Assembly (NCBI RefSeq): GCF_019320115.1
Contig: NC_089584.1
Location: forward strand, 52,697,633 to 52,761,632
Reading direction: 5' to 3'
Origin: Miscanthus floridulus
Lineage: Eukaryota > Streptophyta > Magnoliopsida > Poales > Poaceae
DNA: 64,000 nucleotides
Shown here: piece by piece, positions 9,463-21,268 of the stretch
How positions within the stretch are numbered: the stretch's first letter is position 1
How the letters are laid out: every line of letters starts with the position of its first letter
Translations under genes and position numbers: made by a program
Notes under the pieces: generated by a model
Databases searched by the model: none
What the model was told of the DNA's origin: nothing
The model's input: the letters and a program-made list of their open reading frames with translations, nothing else

Positions 9463-10259
9463 GTGAGCAATTTATCATACTTGGGATACATTTATATTGA
9501 CCTCATATTATTTTCTGAACTTGTTTAACTTTTTAACAAAACCATTTAATTTGTACTCATGTGTAAGTGTTTTGTTTTACTTTCAGTTGTTTCCGAAGTT
9601 AAATTTTTACTATTATTTCACAACTAATATGCTAATGGTATGATATCACGGCCTTTTCTAGGGAAAATAACTATAAGTTAGGAGACTCTAAAAACTTTAG
9701 ATTTTATTGATTCTGGTGCTGTAACATTGTAGCGCGGAGTGCTTCAGAAAAGGCATCTTTTGGCTCATAACTAGATGGAGTTGTGATAGGGACTGTTGAG
9801 TGCTATGATCAATTTTTTTTGTTAGTGATGTGCCTTCAATCTTTAATAATTTGTTTCATGTGAGCACATGAGCTTGATTAGGTTGTATTTGCTATCTATG
9901 TCCTTTGCATTTTGCTATCTAAGGCCTGGTTTCTCTAGTTAAACGCTAGAATTCTTCCTAATCCTGCTGGAACAGGTTTGTTTCCTATAGGCAAGTTGCC
10001 AAATATTCTTAAACTTAATTATGACAAAATTAATACAAGTATTAGCATGGAGCCAATTTAAGTACATGGACATGTTTTTCAATGAGTCGGTATATTTATG
10101 CCAGCTAAGCATCTTGTGTACACTTTTATCTTCTTATGTGCTCATTATATAATGTGGTATATATTCAGATATAGAATGGAATGTTGCTTTCTAATTGTTC
10201 ATTCTAAGGCTAGCAAGCTAGACTAGTAATATAAACACGCAACCTAGGAGAGCAATTAA
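9463..10259 (+). other. Intron 2 sequence of the PES pseudogene, copy A
   Basis: AT-rich DNA directly after the exon 2 donor (aa|gtgagc). No gene seen. It leads without a clear border into the LTR-like repeat at about 10,260. Confidence 0.45.
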
Positions 10260-12067
10260 ATGTTGAAGCTTAAATGAGTTAGAGATGCGAACTCCCATTG
10301 ACCACGGTATTTTGCCCAAGGTATCGAGAAGCTTGTGCTTCCTCTTAGTCCTTGTTGGAATCACTTGCAAGGATGCCCTAGCAAGAGCAAACCTTCCGGT
10401 TGATAGGATCTAGATGGCTTGGGGTGAATATCCTATAAACATTTCTCTACAAACTCACAAACACTAGACCAAGGTGGTTAGTATCCTAATAGCCACTACT
10501 TGATCTAGCACTAATTCGCCCAAGCAAGCCCCTACACAATTCTAGTAGGAAGTGATTTCTACTCTAAAGCACCTCCCCAAACAAGAGCTACTAGCTAGGC
10601 AAACTACACTAGAGAGCTAAACAAAAAAAGCAACTACAACTACTCTAGTGAGCTACCTGTACAAGCAACTACCACTCACAAGCAATAGAAATGATTGAAA
10701 GCACAAGTTAGATGGCCAATACCAAACATGGCAAGAGATAAACACGATGATTTTTCTCCCGAGGTTCATTGCTTGTCGGCATCTTAATCCCTGTTGTGGC
10801 GAGTCTCAATGCGGTGATCCACACACTAACAAGCCTTACAAAGCTTGACCTCAACTTGGGTGTCAAAAGGATCAAACTCAAGGAGCACTCCAACTAGCCA
10901 CAAGCATTCCACTAGAGTTGTTCTTCGTGATCTCCTGCGGGGACGAGCACAAGAGCCCCATACAATCAACTTGATTGGAGGCAGCAAACAATCACTACAA
11001 GCCCCTCAACGATCCTCCAAGGTCCAAGTTGGCTAGGTAATGATAATCATCAAGAGTAACAAGAATCACCAAAGCCGCTACAATCAACTAGTGCCACGGA
11101 TGCAAATCGATGATTGCAAATGCACTAGAGCTCTCTCAATCTGTCCCCAAATGTGATCCAAAGTGATGCAAGGGAGTGGAGAGTGTTTCTCAGCTTTCAA
11201 TGGGTGTGCACAAGTGTGGGGATTGCCAAGAGATCGAGTGTCCTAGGCTGGCCACAAGTTTTAATTATAGCCTCACCAAACAAACTGTTACCCACTTGAA
11301 GCTGCCTCTGTGGGCGCACGAAGAGCTTTGGTGGGCACCGAAGTGCCGCACTGGAGGTCCCTAGTGGCTAGTTTCCAAGGGCTCTAAAACTAGCTATTGC
11401 CCACTATTAGAGCTCCGGTGAGCATGTCCGGTGCACACAGGACAACACCGGCGCGTGTTAGCCCAAAATGGACAAGTTGACATGCTCTTTGGTAGAAAGG
11501 TGCAGTGCAACCTCTGGTGGTTGGACAAAATGGCTATAGTGAAACCCTTTGAAATCCTCATCCTTGGCTCAGTCTGCATCGGATCCCACTTTTGCCACCA
11601 CTCTAGTGCACACCGGAGGGCAAGGTGTGCGCCTGATTTTTTGATAAAACTTGACGCCACCAGTGCACACTCAGATGGTGCACCATACAGCTCTGGTCAG
11701 TGCGAAAATAGTGTACCAGCAACACTTCTCACCCTCTATGCAAGCGTGCCAGCTCTCAAATGTTTTAACAACCATCTAAGCACTAAGTTAGCATGCATTT
11801 TTCAAAGTGTTTCCAAAAACATTTTTGTTTGCAATCCACCATGTCACTAGGTCTAATGCATATGCATGTAAATCAACATCTAGTGGCACTGGATAACCAT
11901 GTTCGTTTTAGAATTCCCCTCTTAATAGTATGGCTATCAATCCTAAACCCGACCACTTACTATACTCCATGCATCTTGGTCGGTGAAAACAAAACCCCAA
12001 CATATACCTTTGCTTTAGGCTTTTTTCACTACTTCATCTTATCTCCAATGTGAGCTTGCTCCATTTG
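10260..12067. mobile_element. LTR-like repeat, left part, interrupted by the gypsy element, copy A
   Basis: Non-coding, repetitive text of the type found in long LTRs of grass retrotransposons (tggggtgaatatcctataaa; gctccggtgagcatgtccgg). No protein domain found; the small reading frames here look accidental. The gypsy element is inserted at its right edge, and the rest of the repeat resumes at 53,465 beyond copy A'. I could not determine termini or a target-site duplication, so the class is an inference. Confidence 0.45.
12063..12067. repeat. Target-site duplication ATTTG, left side, copy A
   Basis: ATTTG directly precedes the first LTR base (TGTAGC). The partner copy is missing in copy A because the right LTR is truncated, but it is present at 53,460-53,464 in copy A'. 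Confidence 0.8.
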
Positions 12068-15010
12068 TGTAGCACCTGGTTTTAAGTACAAAACCATATA
12101 CACACCATATGTGTGCCCAAGAATTCAATTCACACATACAGTTACAAATGAAGGGGTAATATCAAAGACAATACCTATATTACATAGCGCATAAGTGGTT
12201 GTTACAAAAGACATAGTCTTACTTTATAGTATATACTATAACTCTATTCTTCTAGCGAAGCCTCCAACACCACAGGAATCGTCAACTGGTTGATCACAAG
12301 CCTAGCACCTCTTGGAAAACTCCACTGATGAACCTCCATCTGGTACCCATCCAGGATTTTGCCAAAGTATTGAAATAAAACAAGCGTAAGCTACTACTAC
12401 TTAGCAAGCATAACATGAGGGGATGCAGGCCCAAAAGGCTTGACATGGCTGAACTGCAGTAAGCACTTTTAGTTGGTCATATTTTATTATTAATTATAAG
12501 TTGCTAAGTTATGCTTAAGCTCCCAAATATGAATAATTAGAGATATCAGCAATCTTAATCATAACCCAAACCATCTGAGTAACCACTATTCAGTAAGGGT
12601 GCATGCCGCTCGTGACCGTGAGCTCGGCTGATATACTAGTTTTACACTCTGTAGAAGTTTACACTTTCACCACAAGTCGTGTTACCCATATGTCTGGGTT
12701 TGCAACGCCCAAAACACTTCCAAGGTGAGTAGGTAGGGTACACTACGAAGCTTTTCCCCAGTCGTTCTAATAAGGAGCAGTCGCTAAGGATTCCATCTCC
12801 CAAGTGTTATGGAGTCATCTCCAAAAGTGGCATTGATACACGCAGCATAGTACACACCCTGGGGATGAGGCTCATACCCATCCCGGTATACCCCTCTTGC
12901 CCTTTCGATAAACTGCTACAAACTAGAAAGAGCAAGGTACTAGACTAAGACCAGAGCCATGTAGTCCTCATGGTTGTACTATAAGTCCTGGGTTGTCACT
13001 TAAAGATAAGTCCTTATGGAGAGAAACTAGAGCACCATAAGAAAAGGCCCAATGCTCTAGCCCTCTTGATTCCATGTTGCTAAAAAGCATCTTTTAATAC
13101 CATATTGTATATATCTTTAATTGTATTCTTTAATCAGTATTAGTTGGAGCAAACTGAGCATACTACCCACATGCAAAACCCATAGGTATATCAAGGACAG
13201 GATAATCAATATCAAGGTAGGTAGACTCCAAGCAATTCATTAACAAATGCACATGAATTGAGATTGCATTAAAGTGAATAGGTAAAAGGAGCCTCATATT
13301 ATACTTGCCTTAATTCAAAGTATCGCTGCTGGTCTTGATCTTCAAAGAGTTGCTCCAGGTCGCCAACACAAAACTCACTGTCTACTCGAGATCAAACAGC
13401 ACCACACAGGCATCCATACAATCATGCATAGCAAACAAAAGCTATAGATTAGAATAGTACACCAATCAACATAAATCAAGATGAAAAGTTCATAAAACGA
13501 ATCTACATCTCGCTACGATCACATAGACGCGAATAACATAAAATTCGGAGCTAAAACAAAGAAGTTATGAATTAAACAAGATTTCCCTTAGTAAAATAAT
13601 AGATTAAATCTAACCTCAAATCTTAAAAGTTGAAAAATTACTTAACAGTAGTATAAACATGTAGATTATGGATTTACGAACCTAACACAAGTTGAACGGA
13701 TCAAATCGGAGTTAAAACGTGAAAGTTATGGTCTATAGAAACCAGTGGCAAAACTATAAATAGGTGAAATGTATTTTTAAAGTTAACCGAACAAAATACG
13801 CTTTTAAAACAAGAAAGCATAATATGTGGAATGCGCAATGGACTGCGGCATCGATAACAGAAAAGCACAGGGGTCCTTTTGAAATAAGCCAGGGACTGTG
13901 GGTTAAGACTAAAATAATTATAATGGCCTTTTTGCAAATTTCACTGCGAAGGGGTAAGTTCTAATCCTAGCCTTTGATTTTAGATCAGACGGTTGTGGTG
14001 GCTCTAGGATTCGGCTGGTCAGAAACAGGACTCTGGCGTGGTGGCTGCCATGGCCGGACAAAGGGAGCTCGCCGACGACGTTGGTTTAGGGACTACAGTG
14101 CATGATTTGACGAACGGGAAACACAGGGGGGAGAGAGAGAGAAACTCAAAGCAAACTCACCGAGACCAAAATCTAGAGCTAGGAATCGACAATGACGCAC
14201 TACGGCTGCTTGGACCCGACAGCGGCGGGTGGCGCTAGGGCTAGGTGGTAGCTCGATGATCTAGGTCTTTGACGGTGAGGAGGCTTTGGGGCGCGGCGGT
14301 GCGTGGAAAGAAGCACGGCACCTGGGCCTGCTATTTATGGGGCCACGCTGGCTTGGAGAGCACGCAAGACAGAAGGGAAACAAGGTGACATCGGACTCGG
14401 CTCGGAGCACAGTCCAGCGTGCCCATGTCGCGAGGTAGGGGACGATGAGGAAACTGACAAGCGGTGCTAGCCAGGCAGTCACGGTGAGAGAGGAAGAACG
14501 TGGGTGGCCGTGCGGCTTGACTAGCTAGGCTACGGTCTAGCTGGGCCGGCCTATGGCTGGGAGAGAAAATGGCGCCACGCGGGGAGGAGGACGGGCCGCG
14601 CTGCTGCTTGGGCCTGCGCGGCGGTGCTGCTGGACCGTGGCGCAGCGGCCCACACGGGAGAGGGAAACGTTGACGCTGCTGGCTTTGCAGAAAAAAAGAA
14701 ACGGCCGCGGGGAAGGGAGCAAGCCGACGGGCCAAAAATAGGGAAGGGGAGAAAGGGAAATTTATTTTCCTTTTCCAATTTTCCAAAACAATTTCAAAAT
14801 ACAAATTCAAATCAATTTAAAGTCTAACTTCAAACCAAGCAATACAAAAGAATATGCAGGAGCATGAATACACAACCACGTTGCTAAACTTATGATGAAT
14901 TTTAATTTCAATAAAGATTATTGTTTTCCCTAGGTTTAAATGTACACAAAAATTCATAATTAAATGAATTTAACTCTGTTTGAAAGAAAAGCAAATTTTA
15001 GTGTGTTACA
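12068..15010 (-). repeat. LTR (element's 3' LTR), copy A
   Basis: About 2.94 kb, TG...CA bounded, beginning tgtagcacctgg and ending gtgtgttaca. It includes a GC-rich segment (14,000-14,740) followed by an AT-rich end. It resembles the LTR at 43,772-46,722 far more closely than its own partner at 18,781, which shows that duplication came after insertion. The ORFs of 60-159 codons inside are chance frames in GC-rich LTR sequence. Confidence 0.93.
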
Positions 15011-15025
15011 ATTCTACCCCCTTAA
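15011..15025 (-). promoter_or_regulatory. Polypurine tract next to the 3' LTR, copy A
   Basis: On the minus strand AAGGGGGTAGAAT lies directly before the LTR start TGTAACAC. This is the expected primer for plus-strand DNA synthesis and confirms the minus orientation. Confidence 0.8.
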
Positions 15026-15069
15026 AATGAATCTCGTCCTCGAGATTCGGATGATGCTTACTCAAATAA

Positions 15070-16609
15070 CTACGGGTATGTTTTTCTCAAATCCTCTTCT
15101 CTTTCCCAAGTAGCCTCATCTTCCGTATACCGATTTCCCTGAACCTTACACATCTTTATAACTTGGCTCCTGATAACTCTTTCTATAGTCTCCAAAATCC
15201 TTACCAGAAACTCCTCATAGGTAAGATCTTCCTTAATTGTAAGCTCTTCCAACGGTATCTACTCCTCGGGTACACACAAACACTTCTTTAGTTGAGACAC
15301 ATGGAACACATCGTGTTCACCTGACAAACTCTCAGGCAGTTCCAACTGATAAGCTACTTCTCCACGTCTCTCTAAAATCTTGAAAGGTCCAATATACCTT
15401 GGTGTTAACTTTCCTTTCATATTAAACCTTCTCACACTTCTCATAGGTGACACTTTTAGGTAGACATAATCCCCTATTTTAAAAACTAATTCCCTTCTCC
15501 GAGTGTCAGCATAACTCTTCTGTCTAGATTGTGCCACTCTCAAGTTTTCCCTGATAGTCTGCACTTGCCTTTCAGCATCCTTGAGGATCTCAGGTCCAAA
15601 CACTTGACTTTCTCCTGTCTGATTCCAAAACAACGGGGTTCTACACTTTCTACCATATAGTGCCTCGAATGGTGCCATCTTGAGACTCTTTTGGTAAATA
15701 TTGTTGTAGGAGAACTCAGCGTAATACAAACTCTTATCCCAACTTGTACCATATTGCAAAGCACAAGCTTTCAACATATCCTCTAAGATCTGATTGGTTC
15801 TCTCTATTTGTCCATCAGTTTGTGGATGATAAGCTGAGCTAAAGTTCAACTTAGTGTCCATAGACTCATGCAATTTCTTCCAAAAGTGTGATGTAAACTG
15901 GGTACCCCTATCTAACACAACCTTCTTAGGAACTCCATGTAAACATACTATCCGATGCATGTATAATTCTGCCAACTTTGCACCCATATATGTAGTCTTG
16001 ACCGGTATGAAGTGAGCAACCTTAGTCAACCAATCTACTATTACCCAAATTGAGTCATAGCCACTTTGAGTGTGTGGTAATCCAACAATGAAATCCATAC
16101 CAACTTCTTCCCACTTCCACTCAGGTATCTTCATAGGTTGGAGTAAACCTGCTGGCCTTTGATGTTTTGCCTTGACTCATTGACAGGTGTCACATATTGC
16201 TACATACTCGGCCACATCTCTTTTCAAACCATACCACTAGTATTTCTCCTTCAGATCTAGGTACATCTTAGTACTTCCTGAATGGATAGAGTATGCTGAG
16301 TTATGAGCTTCTCTTAGAATCATCTCTCAAATGGACTTTATCGTTGGCACACATATTCTCTTTCCGAACCACATTGTTCCCTGATCATCCAATCGAAAAC
16401 CCGATGCTTTACCAATTGTGATAAGTTCTGCTATCTCCTTGATTTTCTCATCTTCCAACTGACCCTTGCGGATCTCTTGCTCAAGTGTAGGTTCCACTTC
16501 CAATTCCATCGCAGTAGCAACTATTCCCAAATTAAGATGCTCGAATTCAGCACATAACTCCTTAGGTAACTGTGTCACTAAAGCTGCATTAACATAGCTC
16601 CTTTGGCTC
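15070..16609 (-). pseudogene. Gypsy pol remnant: integrase zinc finger, core and chromodomain, copy A
   Basis: From right to left: a spacer with NAALVTQLPKEL, the integrase HHCC finger (REAHNSAYSIHSGS ... VAICDTCQ), the catalytic core on an open 291-codon frame (15,259-16,134) and, after a stop, a chromodomain-like tail (15,070-15,252; EDEATWEREEDL). The core shows the D-D-E residues in MDFIVGLP, LDRGTQFTSHFW and QTDGQIERTNQ. It ends with the [19 protein letters not shown] module. The zinc finger is broken by TAG at 16,237-16,239 (Trp to stop) and TGA at 16,177-16,179 (Arg to stop), both explained by one C-to-T or G-to-A change. Chromodomain integrases place the element among chromoviruses (Tekay/Del-like). 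Confidence 0.9.
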
Positions 16610-16620
16610 CCATTTGATAT
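16600..16620 (-). other. Deletion junction replacing reverse transcriptase and RNase H, copy A
   Basis: On the minus strand the text passes directly from IAKRPYQM, which normally begins the reverse transcriptase finger region, to a Ser-Gln-Arg-Ser-Tyr-Val-Asn stretch normally found just after RNase H. About 1.3 kb of coding sequence expected in this family is missing. The same junction is at about 48,325-48,336, with the codons still in one frame there. Confidence 0.85.
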
Positions 16621-17219
16621 GGTCTCTTAGCTATAGGTGCAGTTCTAGGTAAAAGCTCAATAATAAACTCAATATCACGATCTGGCGGCATACCCAACAA
16701 ATCATCAGGAAAAACATCTGGAAACTCATTAACAACTTTGGTCTTATCTATGGTCGCACCTTCCATCTGATTAACACTACACACCTCTCTTGTCATTGTA
16801 GTTGCCTTGCAAATAACTTCTTCTCTAGACTTGGATGTCAAGTGTACTGTACCATTCTCACATTGGATAATAGCCTTTCATGGATTTCGCCATTCCATTC
16901 CAAGAATTACATCTATGCTTGAAGACTTCAGCATAATCAGATTTGCTAAAAACTCTACCCCCCTTATTTCAACTCTTATACTAGGACACGTTAGTGTAGC
17001 ATGTATATCCCCACAAGGTGAGTCAACTAACATCTGTTTCTTCATAGAACACTTTGGTATATTGTGCTCCTTAACAAAATGATGTGCAATGAAAGAATGT
17101 GAAGCTCCAGAATCAAACAAAACTGATGTAGGGCTAGAGTTGACTAGACACATGCCAAACACAACATCTAGGGCTTCTTGTGCAGATTCTATCATCACAT
17201 AATTGACTCTGCCTTGCAC
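16620..17219 (-). pseudogene. Gypsy aspartic protease remnant, copy A
   Basis: The 113-codon frame (16,878-17,219) contains the protease signature VLFDSGASHSFIAHHF, with the catalytic Asp in DSGA, and ends near a TSIDVILGMEW flap-like segment. After a stop where Leu is expected, the frame resumes as NEFPDVFPDDLLGMPPDRDI, the linker that normally leads into the reverse transcriptase. It lies just downstream of gag in element order. Confidence 0.85.
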
Positions 17220-18254
17220 ATGAGTTCGTTGTTTATGGTTTCGGTTACGGGATTGTTACTTATTTGGCTTCTTCGAACACTGACCTGCATAGTGACCAGG
17301 TTCACCACAGCGGTAGCACTTCTTGCCTAAAGAGGGGGTGTTGGGCACACTATCCTTCATTGGGGAGTTGATGAGTGGTTCTTGGGGTGGACTCTGGTTC
17401 ACATACTATTGCTCTTGCTGGTGTTGAGGGAGTTGTTGAGGAGGATCAAAATCCCACTGACTAGTTGGTTCCTGGTATCTCTACTGAAATTCTTGCTGGT
17501 GAGTGTAGCGGGGAGCATGTGTTGCTACCTATAGATTGGCTTTGAATTCTCCTTTTCTTCCCTTCTATTTCCTGATGCTTGTTCTCAATCAAAATGGCTC
17601 TATTCACCAAAGTTTGGAAATCAGGATACTCAACAGTCATCAACTGCAGTTGAAGTCCATCATTTAATCCTTTCAAGAAGTGTTTCTATTTCTTAGCATC
17701 ATTAACCACCTCTCCTAGAGCATAACATGACAGCTGAGTGAATTTGTTACGATACTCACACACTGTCATGGAAGCTTGTTTCAAGTTGAGGAACTACTCC
17801 TCCTTGATCTCCACCAAAGCTTCTAGAACATGATAAGATCTAAAGGCAGTCTTGAAATCTTCCCAACAAATCTTATTTACATCTTTCCCAACCTAAAATA
17901 ATTCCCACCAGTCTGAAGCTGCTCCTTGAAGTTGACCAGAAGCATAAAGCACTTTCTAATGGTCATCACACTGAGCTATGTTAAGTTGTCGCTCCACAGC
18001 TCTATGCCAGTCATCAGCTTCTAGTGGGTTGCTTGCATGAGAGAACGTTGGTGGATGTCCCTTCATAAATTCACCATGCTTATCCTTGGTGGTGCTTGAT
18101 GTGGGTTGATGCATACATTCTAAACATAGGTCTGTAGCAATTGAGTCTATGCCATCATAGATTGCTCTATGGTTGGAGGTTCTGGTGGCGGTGGATTAAC
18201 ATTAGGGGCATTCCTTCTGGCATCACATGAAGCACTTCTCCTAGTAGAAACCAT
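17220..18254 (-). pseudogene. Gypsy gag remnant with zinc knuckle, copy A
   Basis: The start (ATG at 18,254) reads MVSTRRSASCDARRN, the usual gag N-terminus of Tekay-like elements. It is followed by several fragments of the retrotransposon gag domain, for example the 17,461-17,676 frame with MKGLNDGLQLQLMTVEYPDF. A CX2CX4HX4C zinc knuckle (CYRCGEPGHYAGQC) lies at 17,277-17,318 with all four ligands intact. Many stops interrupt it, most of them TAG where CAG is expected. One (17,956-17,958) is still CAG in copy A'. Confidence 0.8.
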
Positions 18255-18765
18255 CTGTTTGCAATATTTAGCACAACTATTGGTTGTAATCCATGACTTT
18301 TGGGCATCTACCTTAGGAGATATAACCTGATGAACACTAACAGCACGCGTAGGGATGAGAACAACTAGCCCAACTATCTAATCACTGGTCCTTAAGCCTT
18401 ATCATGTAAACTAAATGAAATTGTGAGTATAACCCACAAAATCATTGCAATCATTACAAAGATCCAAATCAAGCATGAACATCAAGACTACTCACGTTAC
18501 TAGTGTTCTTGTTGTATCAAGGGCTCAAAACTCTACAGTTTCACCTTCATTTTGCGCAAGAATGTGGTAAGTGATAGCTCTAAAAGCAATTCAAAACAAG
18601 GAGTGAAGATAGGGACAAAATTTATAGCAACAAGGAGATGAACAACAAAGACAAGGATGTAATATAGGAGAAAATAGCAAGGTTTATAGACCAAGGATTT
18701 CATAGCAAATTCTCAACCTTAAAACGACCATTTTCTAACTAGGCTTACGTCCTACAGTCGACATA

Positions 18766-18777
18766 GCTCTGATACCA
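18766..18777 (-). promoter_or_regulatory. Primer-binding site for initiator tRNA-Met, copy A
   Basis: Minus-strand TGGTATCAGAGC, three bases from the LTR edge at 18,781, is the standard complement to the 3' end of plant initiator tRNA-Met. It fixes the right LTR as the element's 5' LTR. Confidence 0.9.
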
Positions 18778-18780
18778 CTT

Positions 18781-21268
18781 TGTAGCACCTGGTTTTAAGT
18801 ATAAAACCAGATAAACACCATATGTATGCCTAGGAATTCAATTCATACATACAGTTACTAATGAAGGGGTAATATCAAAGACAATGCCTTTATTACATAG
18901 CGCATAAGTGGTTGTTACAAAGACATAGTCTTACTTTACAGTATATACTATAACTCTATTCTTCTAGCGAAGCCTCCAACACCACAGGAATCGTCAACTG
19001 GTTGATCACAAGCCTAGCACCTCTTGGAAAACTCCACTGATGAACCTCCATTTGGTACCCATCCAGGATTTTGCCAAAGTATTGAAATAAAATAAGTGTA
19101 AGCTACTACCGCTTAGCAAGCATAACATGAGGGAATGCAGGCTCAAAAGGCTTGACATGGCCGAACTGCAGTAAGCACTTTTAGTTGGTCATATTTTATT
19201 ATTAATCATAAGTTGCTAAGTTATGCTTAAGCTCCCAAATATGAATAATTAGAGATATCAGCAATCTTAATCATAACCCAAACCATCCGAGTAACCACTA
19301 TTTAGTAAGGGTCCATGCCGCTCGTGACCGTGAGCTCGGCTGATATACCAGTTTTACACTCTGTAGAGGTTGTACACTTTCACCATGAGTCATGTTACCC
19401 ATATGTCCAGGTTTGCAACACCCAAAACACTTCTAAGGTGAGCAGGCATGGTACACTATGAAGCTTTTCCCCAGTTGTTCTAATAAGGAGTAGTCTCTAA
19501 GGATTCCATCTACCAAGTGTTATGGAGTCATCTCCAAAAGTGGCATTGATACACGCAGCACAGTACACACCCTGGGGATGAGGCCCATACCCAGCTCGGT
19601 ATGCCCCTCTTGCCCTTTCGATAAACTGCTACAAACTAGAAAGAGCAAGGTACTAGACTAAGACCAGAGCCATGTAGTCCTCATGGTTGTACTGTCAGTC
19701 CTGGGTTGTCACTTAAAGATAAGTCCTTATGGAGAGAAACTAGAGCACCCTAAGAAAAGGCCCAATGCTTGAGCCCCCTTGATTCCATGGTGCTAAAAAG
19801 CATCTTTTAATACCATGCTGCATATATCTTTAATTGTATTCTTTAATCAGAATTAGTTGGAGCAAACTAAGCATACTACCCACATGCAAACCCCATAGGT
19901 ATATCAAGGACAGGATAATCAATATCAAGGTAGGTAGACTCCAAGCAATTCATTAACAAATGCACATGAATTAAGATTGCATTAAAGTGAATAGGTAACA
20001 AGGAGCCTCATATTATACTTGCCTTAATTCAAAGTATCGCTACTGGTCTTGATCTTCAAAGAGTTGCTCCAGATCACCAACACAAAACTCACTATCTACT
20101 CAAGATCAAATAGCACCACACAGGCATCCATACAATCATGCATAGCAAACAAAAGCTATAGATTAGAACAGTATACCAATCAACATAAAATCAAGATGAA
20201 AAGTTCGTAAAACGAATCTATGTCTCGTTACGATCACATAGACGCAAAGATCACACAATTCAGAGCTAAAACAAAGAAGTTATGAATTAAACAAGATTTC
20301 TCTTAGTAAAATAATAGATTAAATCTAACCTCGAATCTTAAAAGTTGAAAACTTACTTAACAGTAGTATAAACATGTAGATTATGCATTTACAAACCTAA
20401 CGCAAGTTGAACGGATTAAATCGGAGTTAAAACGTGAAAGTTATGGTCTATAGAAACCAGTGGCAAAACTGTAAATTGGTTGTGTGAAAACGTATTTTTA
20501 AAGTAACCGAACAAAATACGCTTTTAACACAAGAAAGAATAATATGTGGAATGCGCAATGGACTATGGGATCGATAACAGAAAAGCGCAGGGGTCCTTTT
20601 GAAATAAGCTAGGGACTACGGGTTAAGACTGAAATAATTATAATGGCCTTTTTGCAATTTCACCACGAAGGGGTAAGTTCTAATCCTGACCTTGATTTTA
20701 GATCGGATGGCTGTGGTGGCTCTAGGATTCGGCTGGTCGAAACAGGACTCCGGCGTGGTGGCTGCCATGGTCGGACAAAGGGATCTCGCGACGACGTTGG
20801 TTTAGGGCCTACGGTGCATGATTCGACGAACGGGAAACACGGGGAGAGAGAGAAACTCAAAGCAAACTCACCGAGACCAAAATCTAGAGCTAGGAATCGA
20901 CGATGACACACTGCGGCATCTTGGACCCGACAGCGGCGGCAGCGCTAGGGCTAGGCCAGCTTGGCGATCTAGGTTTGTGACGGCGAGGAGGCTCTGGGCG
21001 CGGCGGTGCGGGGAAAGAGGCACGGCACCTAGGCCTGCTATTTATGGGGCCACGCTGGCTTGGAGTGCACGCAAGACAGAGAGGAAACGGGGCGATAGCG
21101 GACTCGGCTTAGAGCACAGTCCAACGTGCCCACATCGCGAGGTAGGGGACGATGAGGAAACTAAAAAGCAGGGCCAGCAAGGCAGTCACGGCGAGAGAGG
21201 AAGAACGTGGGCCACGCGGCTTGACTAGCTAGGCTACGTCTAGCTGGCCTGGCCTATGGTGGGAGAGA
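18781..21268 (-). repeat. LTR (element's 5' LTR), truncated, copy A
   Basis: Begins tgtagcacctgg and follows the 50,518-53,459 LTR base for base, apart from scattered changes, up to gggagaga at 21,268. There it switches abruptly to unrelated sequence (tttggtgcagaaatg). About 450 bases of LTR and the target-site duplication are missing. Confidence 0.92.

Larger units (their letters stand above)
1..21268. repeat. Large direct duplication, copy A (about 21.3 kb)
   Basis: The whole interval reappears in the same orientation at 31,700-53,010 with only scattered substitutions and mostly one-base indels; the offset drifts only from 31,699 to about 31,708 over the first 9 kb. It carries a CACTA element, PES-like exons 1-2, an LTR-like repeat and a Ty3/gypsy element. 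Homology already runs at the first base of the window, so the true left end may lie outside. On the right it stops at 21,268, inside the right-hand LTR of the gypsy element. Confidence 0.95.
12068..21268 (-). mobile_element. Ty3/gypsy LTR retrotransposon lacking RT/RNase H, right LTR truncated, copy A
   Basis: Two direct repeats (12,068-15,010 and 18,781-21,268) flank a 3.77-kb interior. On the minus strand the interior reads gag with a zinc knuckle, aspartic protease, then integrase and a chromodomain-like C-terminus, the Ty3/gypsy order. The reverse transcriptase and RNase H that should lie between protease and integrase are absent. A primer-binding site complementary to initiator tRNA-Met and a purine tract flank the interior in the correct places. 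All frames contain stops, so the element is dead as sequenced. The right LTR (the element's own 5' LTR) lacks its last 450 bases or so. Confidence 0.92.

Noticed and set aside
11394..11850. 88- and 139-codon ORFs on opposite strands
   Set aside because: Located in an LTR-like repeat, overlapping each other, no recognised motif.
14261..14827. Several overlapping ORFs of 60-159 codons
   Set aside because: They lie in the GC-rich part of a gypsy LTR, in many frames at once, with no domain; chance frames.
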